Shown: positions 37,427 through 50,145, counted from the stretch's first letter. The stretch: 64,000 nucleotides of DNA from Anagrus nilaparvatae (GCA_022575985.1 JAKSXM010000137.1:11674001-11738000); one strand, 5' to 3'. Translations and numbers: made by a program. The notes: generated by a model from the sequence alone, not told the origin.

Positions 37427-38336
37427 TCATTTTTTTTTCCGATCTTGTGTACACTTTGGACAATACCATTTACCTTTGGGTTTTGTTGTGAGACCAACAC
37501 ATGCAAAATGAAACCATTCTATTGGGCACTAAAAATGAATTATTCAAATGTTAAAATTTTTAATTTTATTATAAAAAAAGATTATTCTTAATTTACTTAC
37601 ATCTGGATTATCACAACCTATCATTTCACCATAAGAAACTTGGTGACATAAACAATAAGTAGGTTCGTTTGGATCAACAGGCATATCTAAAACATCTGCT
37701 GAATGACTAAGGGCATTGGAATCAGTTTGATTTCCACTTCCAACAGCGCTGGTATTTGCTGCAGAAGCAACTGAGCTACCTTTTTTCTGTTTTTTTCTAC
37801 TACCCTTTGATTCATCTTCGCTACTTGCATTTGCAGTACCTTTTTTCCTTTTTTCTTTTTCTTTGAGTTTTTTCCTACCTTTTTTACTGGACGCACTTTC
37901 TTCTTGTGCTCTGTTACTGTTTATTGCTTTATCTTGAATTTCAGCTTCGAACCTTGCTAAATCTGAATCTAGCCTTCTGATATGTTTGTCAACAAGTTCA
38001 TAAGTTTGAATAGCTAATTGAACTTTGTCATCTCCATACTCTTTAGCTTTGTTGAATAAATTTTGTATATGGGATAACTGTTCTTTCTTTTTATCTGATG
38101 ATTCTTTTTTTATATTTTTCAAATAATCGTCAGCCAATTTGTCGATATCTTTCATCAATACTTGGGCTCTTGTGTCTAAATCCCTCATAAGTGTAAAATT
38201 TCTTTGTAATTCAATAGGAAGATGTTCTAAGCCTTAAAAAAAGAGTAAATAAATTAAGGATAATAAAAAAATACTTGTTTTCTTTAAAAATTTACTAACT
38301 ATCTAAATAATGTTCTAAATAAAGAGCGGTAGTCAT
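37427..38336 (-). CDS. ING5: Inhibitor of growth protein, ING4/ING5 type
   Basis: Three exons on the minus strand (38300-38336, 37601-38232, 37427-37528) give 256 residues. The N-terminal ING dimerisation helix region starts [18 protein letters not shown] and continues to [19 protein letters not shown] at about residue 105; then a basic, lysine-rich low-complexity linker; then the PHD finger (about 203-251) with all Cys/His ligands: [35 protein letters not shown], ending in a short basic tail. This PHD type reads histone H3 trimethylated at Lys4 and recruits acetyltransferase complexes (MOZ/MORF or HBO1 for ING5). Sequence does not separate ING4 from ING5 with certainty; insects usually have one gene for both. 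The 632-base middle exon encodes nearly all of the protein. Located 0.5 kb downstream of COMMD4 on the same strand. An alternative frame at 37687-37896 is a shadow. Confidence 0.94.
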
Positions 38337-38858
38337 TTTTTAGCCGTCTCTTCTCTTGAACTTTAATTAGATTAATTTTAATTATAATTGACATTCGAAT
38401 AAACAAACACCACTTTTGGCGCCTTCATTATAAACAACAAACAAAACGTCAAATCGATTTTTTTACAATACGACAGCCATTTTGCTGTAACTGTGCAGTG
38501 AATGTGCGCATTTGTCGGAAATAAAAAACCGCGAATTATAAATAAGTTAACAAAGTGCAAGTAATTTCTGAAATTAGTATTATTAAATTTACTAATTAGC
38601 TTATAAGCTCATTCTCTCTCAAGGTCTTTCAGTAATAGGTTAAAACTTATAAACTTTTAATTAAAATTTTTTATTATAATTTAAATAAAAATAGGCATAA
38701 TTATCAAAATAATATAATTTATAAATATATTAAAATATCTAAAATAATTTTATATTTACAAACATTAAGTATTCAAAATATTTTAAATTTGTGTAAAATA
38801 TAAAAAATCTATACATTTTTCATAGAAAAAATGAAAATATTTTTCTCCATTAACAATT
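38337..38858. promoter_or_regulatory. Spacer between COMMD4 and ING (ING promoter region)
   Basis: The 522 bases hold the COMMD4 3' UTR and the ING promoter. A TTTATT (AATAAA on the minus strand) near 38665 is the likely COMMD4 poly(A) signal. A GC-richer patch at about 38405-38530 is consistent with an ING promoter. Confidence 0.4.
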
Positions 38859-39854
38859 TTATGATACCACTTGCTCCATCAATGATTTAACACTTTTTAA
38901 TTCTGAAATTGAAAAAAATAAATTTTTATTTTTTTATTTTCTTTTGTACAAAATATTTTTAGTATATTATTTACCTGTCAATAATTCTCCCAATTTTTCT
39001 TTTGATATATTTATAACAGTTTCATTCGTATCATTTGAAGTTTTGATTTTTAAAGCAATTTTTGTGAAAGGCGATGATGCCTCAGATGAAATCACTTCAA
39101 CAGAAGATAGTTTATTTACTAAAATGTGAAATTCATTTTCTTATTCAATTATATTTAATGTTTTAATTGTTCAGTAAGTAATTTACTTCTTAATGATTGT
39201 CCTGTTAATACAGTACTTATTTCTGGGGTATTATCTGTGTGTAATCTAGAAATAATCATGCTATGTTCTCTTGGTAGTCCTAATTGTTGAAGCTCGCTAC
39301 TGAGATCGGCTGAAGAAACGCTGTTGCGTGATGAAGATGCAAAGATCATTTCAAGAGCCGCTATTATGGCTTTCATTTCTGTTATCTCTGAATATTATAT
39401 AGGAAATAAATATAGTTCTTTTTTTTTCAAGACTAAATAATTTAATATTTACCTAAGTTTGAATCTGTAGCAATTTTTTTTACTTTTTCTTCCTGTAAAA
39501 TAATAATCAATATTTATAATAATAATATAATGCTGTTTCATTTAATTTTAAACTAAAAATTTAATTTACGTCTAATTGTTCTTCAACTAATGAATTGATT
39601 ACAACTTGTCCAAGACTTTTCATTTTAGAAGATGGCTAAGAAATTGGGAAGAAACAATATAAGCTCTTTATTAAAAATTAAGTAAAATTAAATTTGATAA
39701 GATATCTTCAAAACATACTAATTGAGAAAGATTATAAATTTCTGCTAAAAGCCAATCTGGGCAATCCACATCACCAAGAAACCGAAATCTCTGAAAAATT
39801 GAAGGATATTTTGTAATTTTATATTTTCCTATCTAAGTTTTTTTTAATTACCAT
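38859..39854 (-). CDS. COMMD4: COMM domain-containing protein 4
   Basis: Seven exons give 189 residues (human about 199): 39852-39854, 39719-39790, 39570-39635, 39453-39492, 39187-39387, 38975-39118, 38859-38902. All joins are GT/AG with fitting phases. The first coding exon is just ATG, followed directly by GTAATT; exon 2 starts RFRFLGDVDCPDWLLAEI, the family's typical first residues after Met. The middle has SSELQQLGLPREHSMII, typical of COMMD4, and the last third is the COMM domain ending KEKLGELLTELKSVKSLMEQ. COMMD proteins assemble as a ring in the Commander complex with CCDC22/CCDC93 and retriever, for endosomal recycling and copper/NF-kB related control. The frame at 39155-39376 that seems to stop early reads into the intron after SLRI. 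A non-canonical ATG-only exon is the weakest part, but no other start fits. Confidence 0.93.
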
Positions 39855-41634
39855 GTTTTACTAATTAATTTTTGAAAAAGAATGTTTAAAAATATACTTT
39901 AAGGTAAAACTTAGAAATAAAAATAAAAATTTTTTTATTTTGTTTACAATTAAAAAATTTTTTGTTGACACTGATCAATCGATATACCAGATCGGTACAG
40001 TAGAATTCTATGATGGTGACAAAATTGGCGGAAAACGAATTCAAATTTGAAAATAAATATATAGGTAAGATATGCAATGGAATTCAAACCAGGGAAAAAA
40101 ACCCTTTGGAACTAGTCTGAACGCAGAAAGTTTAATATAGCAAAAACGTCCCTTTTGGGGGTAGTTTTAGCTAATATAAGGGTGAAATATTTATTTTTCA
40201 TTATAAAATGCATGAAATTTGTTTTCAGCGAGCTAAAAAAACCTTGTGGACCTAATCTTGATGCAAAATTTGCAGAAACAGCAAAAACACCCCTTTTCGG
40301 GATAGTTTTAGCTAATTTAGGGGTTAAATATTAATGTTACCTTAAAAAATCATCAAGATTCTTAATTAGCGACCAAAAAAACCCTTGGAAACTAATTCTT
40401 GGATAAATTTATTGACTCAGAACGCGATAACATCAAAAATACCCCCTTTTGAGGGTAGTTTTTGCAAATTTAATTTAACGCAATTTTCTTTACCAAATGA
40501 CCCCGATTTTCGTGTTCAGCGACCCCAAAACCCTATACTATAGCCAATCTCGTATTCGCAACCGTAAGTGTAGGCAAACCCGTATTTTGAAAATTACCCA
40601 TTTGTCCATGGGAAATCGTAAAAATAAACTACAGTGACTTATTGTGATAAAATGAGGAAATTTTGTTAATAATAGATACTAAGAAATATTTAAAGACTTG
40701 TTAATAAATTTTATGAATCATGCGAAATAGAGATCAAAGTATACACTAAAATATTGATTTAGGTAAACGTAGAAAATTAAATATAAAATTACTTTTCCTG
40801 TTGTACCTATCATAAAAATTAATTAATAGTAGCAAACTCAAGTATAAATTTTGAATGCTTTGTGCGAATACTTCATCTACATTACAAGGGCTAATCCGTC
40901 GTCGGTATAGGACTTTTTGGGAAAGTTGAAAGTTTAATTGAATGATAATAAAATTATCTGATAAAATAAAAATTATTAATACAATTTATTTTGAATATAC
41001 ATTTATAAATATTTTAATAGTTTTTTAGATTAACATTTATTATGTTTATATTTGTACTTCAAGGTACTGTTAGTTTTGTCTCAACATACGTATATTATAA
41101 TTATAGTATAATTTTTGAATATGAATATTTAATTTTATTTATGTTATTTATCATTATAACCACCTTTAACATTTAGATTGAGATTGTTAGATACTTTTAT
41201 TTAATTTTACATACTAATTTACAAAAATAATAGTGCATATTGGGGTGTCCTTTACTTTTCAAAATTATTTTTTTTTGCCTAGAACAAAAAGTTAAAAATA
41301 TTATGGCTTTGCAAGGATTATCTTTTGTACAGATAAATAAGTTGAAAGAACTTTATAAAATTTCGTTAATTTATAATTTACTATTGCTTGGTTTTTTTAA
41401 AAAATAAAAGCTAATTTTTTTACGAGAATTACAAGGGAATTGAATTCAAGAGTCTAAATTGATCAAAAAATCATACAAATCGTGATTTGAAATGATCAAA
41501 AATTAAATGTAAAAAGAAAAAAGTTTTTTTTTGATGGAAATTAAACTTTAGTGTGTCTTCAATTGAGTCATACTTCAATAGGAAAGATTTAATTTTTCTT
41601 ATATGTTTGTAGTATGAGTTGCACATAATATGTA
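39855..41634. other. Intergenic, with TACTCCAGTCAA-family fragment
   Basis: No gene seen. About 40090-40596 is a right-arm copy of the TACTCCAGTCAA family (repeated AACACCCCTTTT and GATAGTTTTAGCTAAT lines and a CCGTATTTTGAAAATT end). Confidence 0.5.
40090..40596. repeat. TACTCCAGTCAA-family right arm, degenerate
   Basis: Three successive blocks with ACCCCTTTTnGGGnTAGTTTT and a GTGTTCAGCGACC line, spaced about 120-150 bp, end in AACCCGTATTTTGAAAAT. The same order occurs in the right half of the complete element at 53299-54415. The left arm is absent. Confidence 0.55.
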
Positions 41635-42053
41635 CACTGTAAAAAGTAACTTTATTAGATTTACAAAAAAAATAGAATTTTTTCGAAAAATTAGTGAATT
41701 TTCAAAAAGATTTGTAAATATTCGATAAAAATCGTAAATTTACTAAATTTAGTATATTATCGAAAAATTCGAGAATTCTCGATTTTTTTTTGTTTTTACG
41801 AAATTTAATTTTACGAAAAAAGTTGTAAATTCACAAATATTTTTCGGAAATTTACAACTATTTTTTGTAAATTTTCGAAAAAGATTGTAAATTATCAATT
41901 TTTATTGCGAATGCACAAAATAAATTCGAGAATACTCGAATTTTTTATTAATATACTAAATTTAGTAAATATACGATTTTTTTCGAAAATTTGCTAATTT
42001 TTCGAAAATGCTCTAATATTTTTGTTAATATAAGAAAGTTACTTTTTACAGTG
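41635..42053. mobile_element. CACTGTAAAAAG MITE, copy 3 (419 bp)
   Basis: The ends CACTGTAAAAAGTAACTTTA and GAAAGTTACTTTTTACAGTG lie next to TA on both sides. The centre reads TTTGCTAATTTTTCGAAAA near its right arm, the empty-site counterpart of the insertion seen in copy 1. Confidence 0.9.
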
Positions 42054-43966
42054 TATAAATTTAATTAAATGTTTCAAAAATATTATCTTCTATTACACTG
42101 TGAGGATACTCTGCATGAATTTACGAGAATTAAAAATTCAATTTCCAAGAAAATTACATTTATAACTACACTGTTAAAAGTAACTCCTATAAATTTGCAA
42201 AAAAATGGCGTATTTGCGAAATTTAGTTTATCGCTATTTTCGTTAAAAATCGTAAATTTACAAGCTTTTCGTAAATGTATAAAAAAATTGAAAATCCTCA
42301 GAGTGACCGAAAAATTTGCCCCTTTTTTGCAATTTATTTATTCCAGAAGAGGACTAGACATTGAAGCAATGATGTATACATTTTATCAAAAGGGATTATA
42401 ATCTTTTTAACAATGTATTTTAAATAGGAAGAATGCAATATTTAAAAATATTATTTTGATAAAATAAAGTGTTCTGAGACTCGTACAATTTTGGGGATCA
42501 ATTTTTATATGTTTAAACATCATTTTCTATCTGTTAGCTAAAGTTTAAAATTTTTTGAAGCACGTTAAAAAATTAAAAAGCTGTCAAAATTCCCATGTTA
42601 TTTAAATGGGAAACTTCAGTATCTCAAGAGCCAAAATTTTTAATATTATGTGGTCAATTTAGATAATAAATGAGCCTTTGTTCTTAAAAAAAAAGATTAT
42701 GTAGAATTTCCTAAATTTTATGGAATTTTTGACTGTTTAAAGGCATCAGAAAAATTAAAATGAAACTTATTTTTTAAAAAAAATATATTTTTATTTTTCT
42801 TCTTCAAGAAAACACGAATCTTATATAATCGGGGCGTGGCTAGGAAATACGTGCCTTCTGACCGCTGATTTGAAAAAAATATTAATTAAAATACTGCTCC
42901 ACTCTCTTATTTATTAAAAAACAATGTGAAAAAAGGTTCTATTTTTTATATAATGATCGAAAAGTAAAATTTAATGACGTTTTTTTAATTTTTTTTTTAT
43001 TCCATTTTCATTCCGTGTAGAAGTTCAGTAATTCATATACTGGTTAAAATACGATAAAACATTTTCAAATACAAATTAAAAAATACAAATAAAGAAAATA
43101 AAATTTAGTCCTATTTTTCAATTTTTTCTTATTTTTGGGATTTTTTTCAACTCCAAGAATTAGCTCTAATATTTCTCTTTTGATACGAAATCAAATAAAC
43201 CCAATATTTTTTACTCTTAAAATGTGGTATTTATTTGATCATTAGTTTCAAAATATTACAAAAAAGAGATTAACTCACAAAAAATATTCTTAAGAGGAGT
43301 TGAGGAGTATAGTTTTAACATAGAACATGTTTGTAGGGAGGGGGTACCCTGGAAATCTGAAAATCAAGGGGGTAAAATTTGAACTTTTAATAACTCGTTT
43401 TAAGGGACTTACAATATTTTCGACTTAGGGACTCAAAATAGTTTAGGCTTAAAATCTTAATATCTAGTAATGGTGATAATTACAAATTATAAAAATAGCG
43501 AATTGTATTGTAATGTTCGTAAAATTTGCATTACACCTAGCCTTCAGCTGTAAATAAAACACGTTCCATACATTTTGATTTTGTTATCACAAACCGGTTA
43601 TAAATTTTTTGCTAAGTTAACTCATTAACGCCGGAGCGGAGAGTTTTGGAAATGAGCAAAAATAAATATATTCCCTTATAGATAAGTGGCTAAAAAAATC
43701 GTCCTGTAAGTAAAATTTTATGCTCTTTCAGAATATGACATTAGTTTTCACCTACAACCCTTTAAAATACCCTAAAAACGGGGGTGAAAGGGGTAGGTCC
43801 GGCATTATTAGGAAATGTTTGGAAAAATCAATGTATAAAGTATCCAATTTTATTGAAAAATGTTTGAAAATAATATTTTTTATATAAATTTAAGTAAACT
43901 TCGTATAAATAGAGGTCTCATTAATTTTGGCTCTATTTACAACCTTTAAAAGGTGGATAGGGGTGG
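42054..43966. other. Intergenic
   Basis: No gene seen. A solo TACACTGTTAAAAGTAACTCC end at about 42168, related to the CACTGTAAAAAG family, starts a diverged copy. A copy of the CTAAGTCC/AACATGTTC family lies at about 43300-43475. Confidence 0.5.
43300..43475. repeat. Dispersed repeat (AACATGTTT / GGGACTT family)
   Basis: AACATAGAACATGTTTGTAGG, GGGAGGGGGTACCC, AAATCAAGGGGGTAAAATT and GGGACTT/GGGACTC lines follow in the order seen in inverse at 6085 and in direct form at 52850. Confidence 0.5.
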
Positions 43967-44675
43967 TACTTTAGTCAAAATACGGGTTTGGTTGTATTAT
44001 CACTGACGAACACCAGATTTGTTCTACTATAGGTTTTTTGGGTATGAATATTTTTTGAACACGGAAATCGGAATCATTTGGCAGAGAAATTGGGGCATCA
44101 CCCTTAAATTTGTAAAAACTACCCCCAAAAAGGGTTTTTTTTACATATTCGCACTTTGAGCACTCAGATTTGCACCATATGGGTTTTTTATGTCGCTGAT
44201 CAATAATTTTGACTTCTTTTTTAAAAATGATTAAAATATTACCCCTAAATTAGCTAAAACTCCCCCTAAAAGGGGTGTTTTTGCTATTTTCGTACTTTTA
44301 GCATCCAGGATATGCCCATAAAGGTTTTTTGGGTCGCTTATCAAGAATTTCGACTCCTTTTTCATAAAAATTCAATATTTCACCCTTAAAATAGCTAAAA
44401 CTGCCCCTCAAAGGGGTGCTTTTGCTATTTTTGCACTTTGAGCGTCCAAAGTACGTTCTTATACGTTTTTTGGGCCGCTAATCAAGAATTTCGACTTCTT
44501 TTTCGTAAATAATCAATATTTCACCCTTAAAGCAGCTGAAACTACTCCTAAATGGGGTGTTTTTGTTATTTTCGCACTTTGATCGTCCAGGATATGCCCA
44601 TATTAGGGGTACTTTTAGCTATTTTAAGGGTGAAATATTGATTATTTATGAAAAAGAAGTCGAAATTCTTGATTA
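43967..44675. mobile_element. TACTCCAGTCAA-family element, left part with four tandem units
   Basis: It starts TACTTTAGTCAAAATACGGG and then repeats a roughly 120-150 bp unit four times: GGGTCGCTnATCAAnAATTT, TTCACCCTTAAA, ACTnCCCCTnAAAnGGGGTG, TTTTTGCTATTTTCGCACTTT. After a short turn near 44610 the sequence inverts (GAAATATTGATTATTTATG) and then breaks off, so the right arm is mostly lost. Confidence 0.65.
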
Positions 44676-45837
44676 GCTTGAATATTTTTGGAAATCAACT
44701 ATTTTTTTCGTAAACTTAAAGAATTCAATTTTAACAGTGATGTTAAGTAAAATTTTCTGCTAGGATTTTTCTTGAATAATTAATTAATTAATCAGTAATT
44801 GAATTTTCAAGCTATTTAAAACCAAATTCAAGCAGAACAACACTGAGGGTACATTTTTGACGTTAGCTTCATTATTAAACAGGAAATCCCAATGTTTCCA
44901 ATATAAATAAGTTTTCAACTATTGTTATAGATTTCAAAACTTGTATAATAAATTTTATGATTTTGGTAAGTGACAATTTCAGTAACCACAAATATCGGAA
45001 ATGTTTACTAATTGTTCAATCAATAAAAAAAAAAAATTTATTTTGTGTATTTGGTTATTGTTACTTAAATAAAGAAAAAATGAAAAAATAAAACAAACGC
45101 AATAATTGAGACACCATAAAATTCTTTATTTTTGTTCCCTTTTGGGTATATAATTATAATTTTGATGCTAAAAATAAAAAAAAATTTTTAATTAATAATC
45201 TTGTAACTAAAAATATTTTGAAAAATAATAGACACCCTAATATACACACACTTATTATTATTATTATATTAACTAAATAACTAATTAAACATGTATTAAC
45301 ATATTATTATAAAACAGAAAAACAAGAAAATTTAAACAAAGTGAATTTTCTTAAATTATTATATATCTAATATTTTCTTTAGGCTTTTATTCTCTCATTA
45401 TAAGATACATTTTTCATACCTTTTAAATAATAAAATAAATTTTTTTTTCATCATTTTTTAAGTCCATTTATTAATTTTTAGATCATGTATATAAATGACT
45501 ACAATCAATTGACGATATGGAATTTTATAACACAGTCGCATATTATATATCGTACCCAAATTACATTAATTTATACAATTATTGGAAAAATTGATTAAAA
45601 TTGATTTCAACAAATTACAGTAATTGAAAATTGGATACTAAAAAACTTTATTAACCAAAAATGCATAAAAAATTTTACTAGACTAATAAAAGTTTTTGAA
45701 AATTTTCTAATTATTTTTAGTACAGTTTTGTAATTGGGTACGATATTATTTTAACAATTAATAATATATATATATATATATATTTATTATTACTAATTTT
45801 AGAAATACATATTTATTACTTTAAATCCGGATTAGTA

Positions 45838-46471
45838 CTGTGATTTGGCTCGCAGAACCAAACCTAATCTAAGTTGGCATTCGAAAAATTATAAAAAAAC
45901 TCTCTGATTCCCGATTGAATTAGACCTCTAGGCCATGATAGGTCCCAGAAAATCTAAAAAAACCGTTTTTTAGGGTTTTTTAAAAGTTTTCATCTAATTT
46001 TTCCAACCCATAAACAGGTAATACTCTGCTCATAGGCTGGAAAACTTAACTTTTTACTACTTTTTAAGAACAATTTTTTTGGGGCCCTTTAAGGCCTCCT
46101 TAAGACCCCAAAATATAATTTTGAATTTTTCGAGAATCGGTTTTTTGAGCATAAATAAATATTCCTGGCTGGAGAGGGGGCCACTTTCTAAGGCACAACA
46201 ATAAACTGTTTTAAATAAAAATTACATAGCAGTTTAAAAGCGCGGGTAAACGGCTGTGGAAGATTTTGAATTTTAGGGTATTAGATTATCTGTTTACGGG
46301 TCGGAGAAATTAAATAAAAACTAAAAATCCCCCCCATAAAACGGATATTTTAGGTTTCGCGAGATCTGTCGTGGCCTAGAGGTCTAATTCCAACGGGAAT
46401 CAGTGAATTTTTTGATAACTTTTCAGATTCTACTACTTAGGTTAGGTTAGGTTCCGGGGGCCAAATCACTG
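45838..46471. mobile_element. 634-bp foldback element (TA-CTGTGATTTGG ends)
   Basis: The left end CTGTGATTTGGCTCGCAGAA is matched by the inverse right end CCAAATCACTG, both at TA. Inner pairs include TTAGACCTCTAGGCC near 45928 against its inverse near 46375, and ACTCTCTGATTCCCG near 45900 against CGGGAATCAGTG near 46400. The right arm contains three perfect TTAGG units (46438-46452), the insect telomere unit; the left arm has only a decayed version. Confidence 0.8.
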
Positions 46472-49089
46472 TATTTTTCCGGAAGTATCCTTTATATTAA
46501 TTTTTGATTTTTTTTTATATCTCAAAATTTTGATTAATTAATCAAATTATTGACAAAAAATTATTAGGGGAGAATTGGATAAAACCGTACTTTAAAAGTT
46601 GCGTAGCTGCACAATTTTTCGCTTTGTCAAATATTCTTTTAAAAAAGTAATTATTCAGTGCCTCATAAATTGATTTTCAAAAATCAACGAATTTGCAAAT
46701 TAAAAGGAAAAAGTTTGCAATTCTAATAAGAAGAGTAAGGGCATTAAAAGAATATCAATATTTAACATCAATTTGCTGGAGGTGAAAAATTTTATCGACG
46801 TGTGCAATAATAAATAACTTATTTGATTAGTACCTCAAGAGGCATAGGCGATTTAATACTAACGGAGAAATATAGTGTACGGTTTTCTTTGATTTTCTCC
46901 ACAAAAAAAAAATTTGAAAGGAAATTGAGGCTTCGCTAAAGTAAAAAATAATGATATTTCTAGGTAACATGTTAGCTGGTAAAAAATGGGATAATAGACT
47001 TTTTAATTAAATTTGTGGTTTAAATAGAGTGTTTCTAAAATATTACGACTAATGTCCAGGAAAATAAAGAATGACCGAAATTGCACTAAATTACGATCTA
47101 AGGTGAATCCTTTGACATTAATACGCTCATTATTATTGTTAGTTTGTTTTATTAATAATTAAATAACATTTATAGAGAAAATATATATATTGGCAGTTAT
47201 TTTAAAAAGTTGCTTGGGTTTTCGATTACCAGGTGAAAAAAGCTGCCAATTATCAAAACAAATAACATAACCAGAGTTGTAGCTAATTTAATCACTCCTA
47301 AGTGTTAGCACCAAATGCATGGGCTCTTATGGGACCAAAAATTTTCTCCATAAGAGCCCGTATATTTGGTGCCAAGATTTAGCAGAGATTAAATTAGCTA
47401 TCCTTCTGGGAATCTTATTTTTTTATGCTGATTGACAACTTTTTTCACCCAGTAATAAAAAATCCAAGCGATTTCGTAAAATAACTGGCAGGCTAATCTA
47501 TATATGAGCGATTTTTTCTCAAGCCATCCATCTCGATCTGTCCCATAAGAAGTCAACTTTTGATTTTAATTTTCTCAAATTGTTGGGAATTGTTTTTTAT
47601 TCTCATTGACCTTCAGAATCAGAAAAATCGAAAAATCGAAAAGAAAAATAATTTTAAAAAAACTAGACACTTTTCCCATCAAATTGAAGAATCCCAAAAT
47701 TCTTTTAAGTTGGCAAAAGCCTCCATTTTTGTACAGAGGGGGGTTTGAGAAAAAATCGCCTTATATATATACTAAAATTTCATTCAATAGTAACATTTAA
47801 TAAATTATTATTACAGTGATATTTAACAATAATATATTTTTAATATTATATAATTTTATATTTTTGAGTTATACATAGTTTCACAAATATCATTTCATTC
47901 AGTATTTATTTAGAAATTTTTATTCAATTATATCATGATTATGCATTAAAAAGAACTTTATCAATAAGAATAAAAAATAATATTTAAATTATTTCTTTAA
48001 TAAAAATTAAAACGTTAATTTTAACATAATTTTTTTTATTTTAGACCAGCCTAATATATATTATCTGTAGGCAATATGTATCTTTTAAAAAAATATATCT
48101 AATTATTAGTCTGTTCCTTATTTTAAAAATTTAAATCAAGCTTTTATATACTGTTTATTATAATTACAGCTACAATAATTCATTTGTATATTTAGAATTT
48201 TTTAGTTTTTACATTAAAAAATTCAAAATTGTTACATCCAACCTAATATATATAATAAATAAATTCAGTTATTTTTAATTATTTATTTAATACATACGAC
48301 AGTATGTCGATTATTATAATATAAAATGATTGTAATTTAATTTTGTAATTTTAATACAGAAATATTGTAAACTATGAATTAATTTTACAAAATTTAAATA
48401 ATTTAAATAAAAAATTATTATTTACAAAAAATATAATTAACTTAAAATAAAAGTCCTGAAAAGATGATGATATTTTACAATTTTTTTCTTTTGAAATTAT
48501 TTTATAAAAAATTTAATTTAGTTTTATTCAAAGATTTGGTCCACAAAAAATATTATCTGTAAGTTTTCAATGTGGAGAATGATATGTTACGTCATTTTCT
48601 TTATTTTTTTAATAGATGCTTCGATAACTGATTTCTAAGTCGTAATCACTGACGTTAATAATTTATTGATTCATAAAATAATGTTTAAACTAGTACAAGC
48701 TTCCGAAGAATTTTCGAAATATTTTATATCTACGGAGATATAAGGCGATGTATCGAAATTTTTTTAGATTACCGGGTTTGAGCTTAAAATCCGCCATTTT
48801 CACCATTTTGAGTGTTGAAAATCTAACTTCAGAAATTTGATAAATGAATCCGAAATTTTTAATCATATAACGTCATGTTTGCGTTTTTAACTACTTGGAA
48901 CAAAAAAAAATCAAGGAATTTTCGTCCCTGGTCGTAAATCCATGGTTTCATTGAATATGATGGGAAAAAATTGATTTATAATAATTGGAATTAGTATACG
49001 TTTATTAGTAAATACAAAATGATCATTTATATTAGCCTGAAAGTTTTCCCTTAAATTTTTATTGTTTTCTAAAAAAACACAAATATCTA
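46472..49089. other. Intergenic
   Basis: Apart from the inverted repeat at 47185-47495, no gene or structured feature is seen. A phrase near 47500 (TATATATGAGCGATTTTTTC followed by CAAGCCATCCATC) recurs near 59435, so part of this is another dispersed repeat. Confidence 0.5.
47185..47495. mobile_element. About 310-bp inverted-repeat element (TGGCAGTTATTTT arms)
   Basis: TGGCAGTTATTTTAAAAAGT on the left pairs with ATTTCGTAAAATAACTGGCA on the right; internally, CATGGGCTCTTATGGGACC near 47318 pairs with CCATAAGAGCCCGTA near 47350, and GAGTTGTAGCTAATTTAATC near 47273 with its inverse near 47385. Exact termini are uncertain. Confidence 0.65.
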
Positions 49090-49304
49090 CACTGAAATAG
49101 AAATCCGTTTGTTGCAAGCAAAAATATTCCGCTTGTGACTAGCGGAATTTTTTTTCTTGCTCAAACTATTGCAAATGACTTGAAACGTAAAGACAATTAA
49201 GAAAACAATGGTTCCTCTATGAGGAACCAAAAATTTTATCTTTCTTTTAAAGAAAATCATGCCACTGCGAGCATATCCTAAATGAGCGAATTTTTTTTTC
49301 AGTG
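49090..49304. mobile_element. CACTGAAA / CCGCTTG MITE, second copy (215 bp)
   Basis: It starts CACTGAAATAGAAATCCG and ends TTTTTTTTTCAGTG with TA on both sides. It shares AATGACTTGAAACGTAAAGA with the nested copy at 21889. The interior has a hairpin GGTTCCTC-TATG-AGGAACC, also found near 10577. Confidence 0.8.
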
Positions 49305-50145
49305 TAATTTTATGGACCAAATTTTTTAAAAAACAAAACTATAGACTATAAAAATTTTTTCAGAAATAATCTAGACCAGAATTTAAAAAACATATTTGAT
49401 AAAAATTGTAAAAAGGCATTTTTTAAGGACTTTGAACTAATTTAACAACTAAATACCATTAATTTACAATAAATTAAAAACCAAATATATATAATAAATA
49501 ATAAATTACTTATTCTAAATGTTTGAAAAATATTAAAATTTATATTTTAAAAAATAAATATTTCTTTATATGATAAATAATAAATTATTTCTTTTTCATT
49601 TTGTTAACAATAAAAAAATAAATATTAACTATTCAGGAATGTACAATATTATAATTATTGTTATTATATATGTTAAATGTTGTTTTATAACGTTGTTTTA
49701 TAACAAATTTAATAAAAAAAAAAAATTTTATCAATTGTTTTTTTTTAATTTTTATGGTCTCTTTTATATATATGATAACAATAAATTATTTTTAAAAGTT
49801 ATTTAATTTTTTTAATATATAACTATTATTATACTTATTTTATATATTTTTTTCTTTTTTGAACCATTTTCTTGATGTTTGATGAGGATTTTAAATTAAT
49901 TATTTTGGATCTGAAACAATTTTAAAAAAATAATTAATTTTTTTTTATTTTAAATATTTTTTAATTTTTCAAGCTTTTGTTGGGATTTAGAGCAATGGAT
50001 AGGAAATATGGATTGACTTGGACTCAAAATAATTGAGTTTTATTAATTTTTGCGTAATTGATGTAATTCAAGTTAACTTGGCTCAATTAAAAAAAAAAAA
50101 ATAATAATTTTACAAAGAATGTTTGTTATTAATATTTGTCCTGCC

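Noticed and set aside
37687..37896. Lys-rich 69-residue frame on the minus strand
   Set aside because: Shifted-frame shadow of the lysine-rich ING linker.
42069..42401. 110-residue open frame
   Set aside because: It starts just after a MITE and crosses another MITE-like end; composition is that of random AT-rich sequence.
43967..44675. CRISPR-like regular repeats
   Set aside because: Units are 120-150 bp direct repeats with no short identical repeats separated by unique spacers, in a eukaryotic genome.
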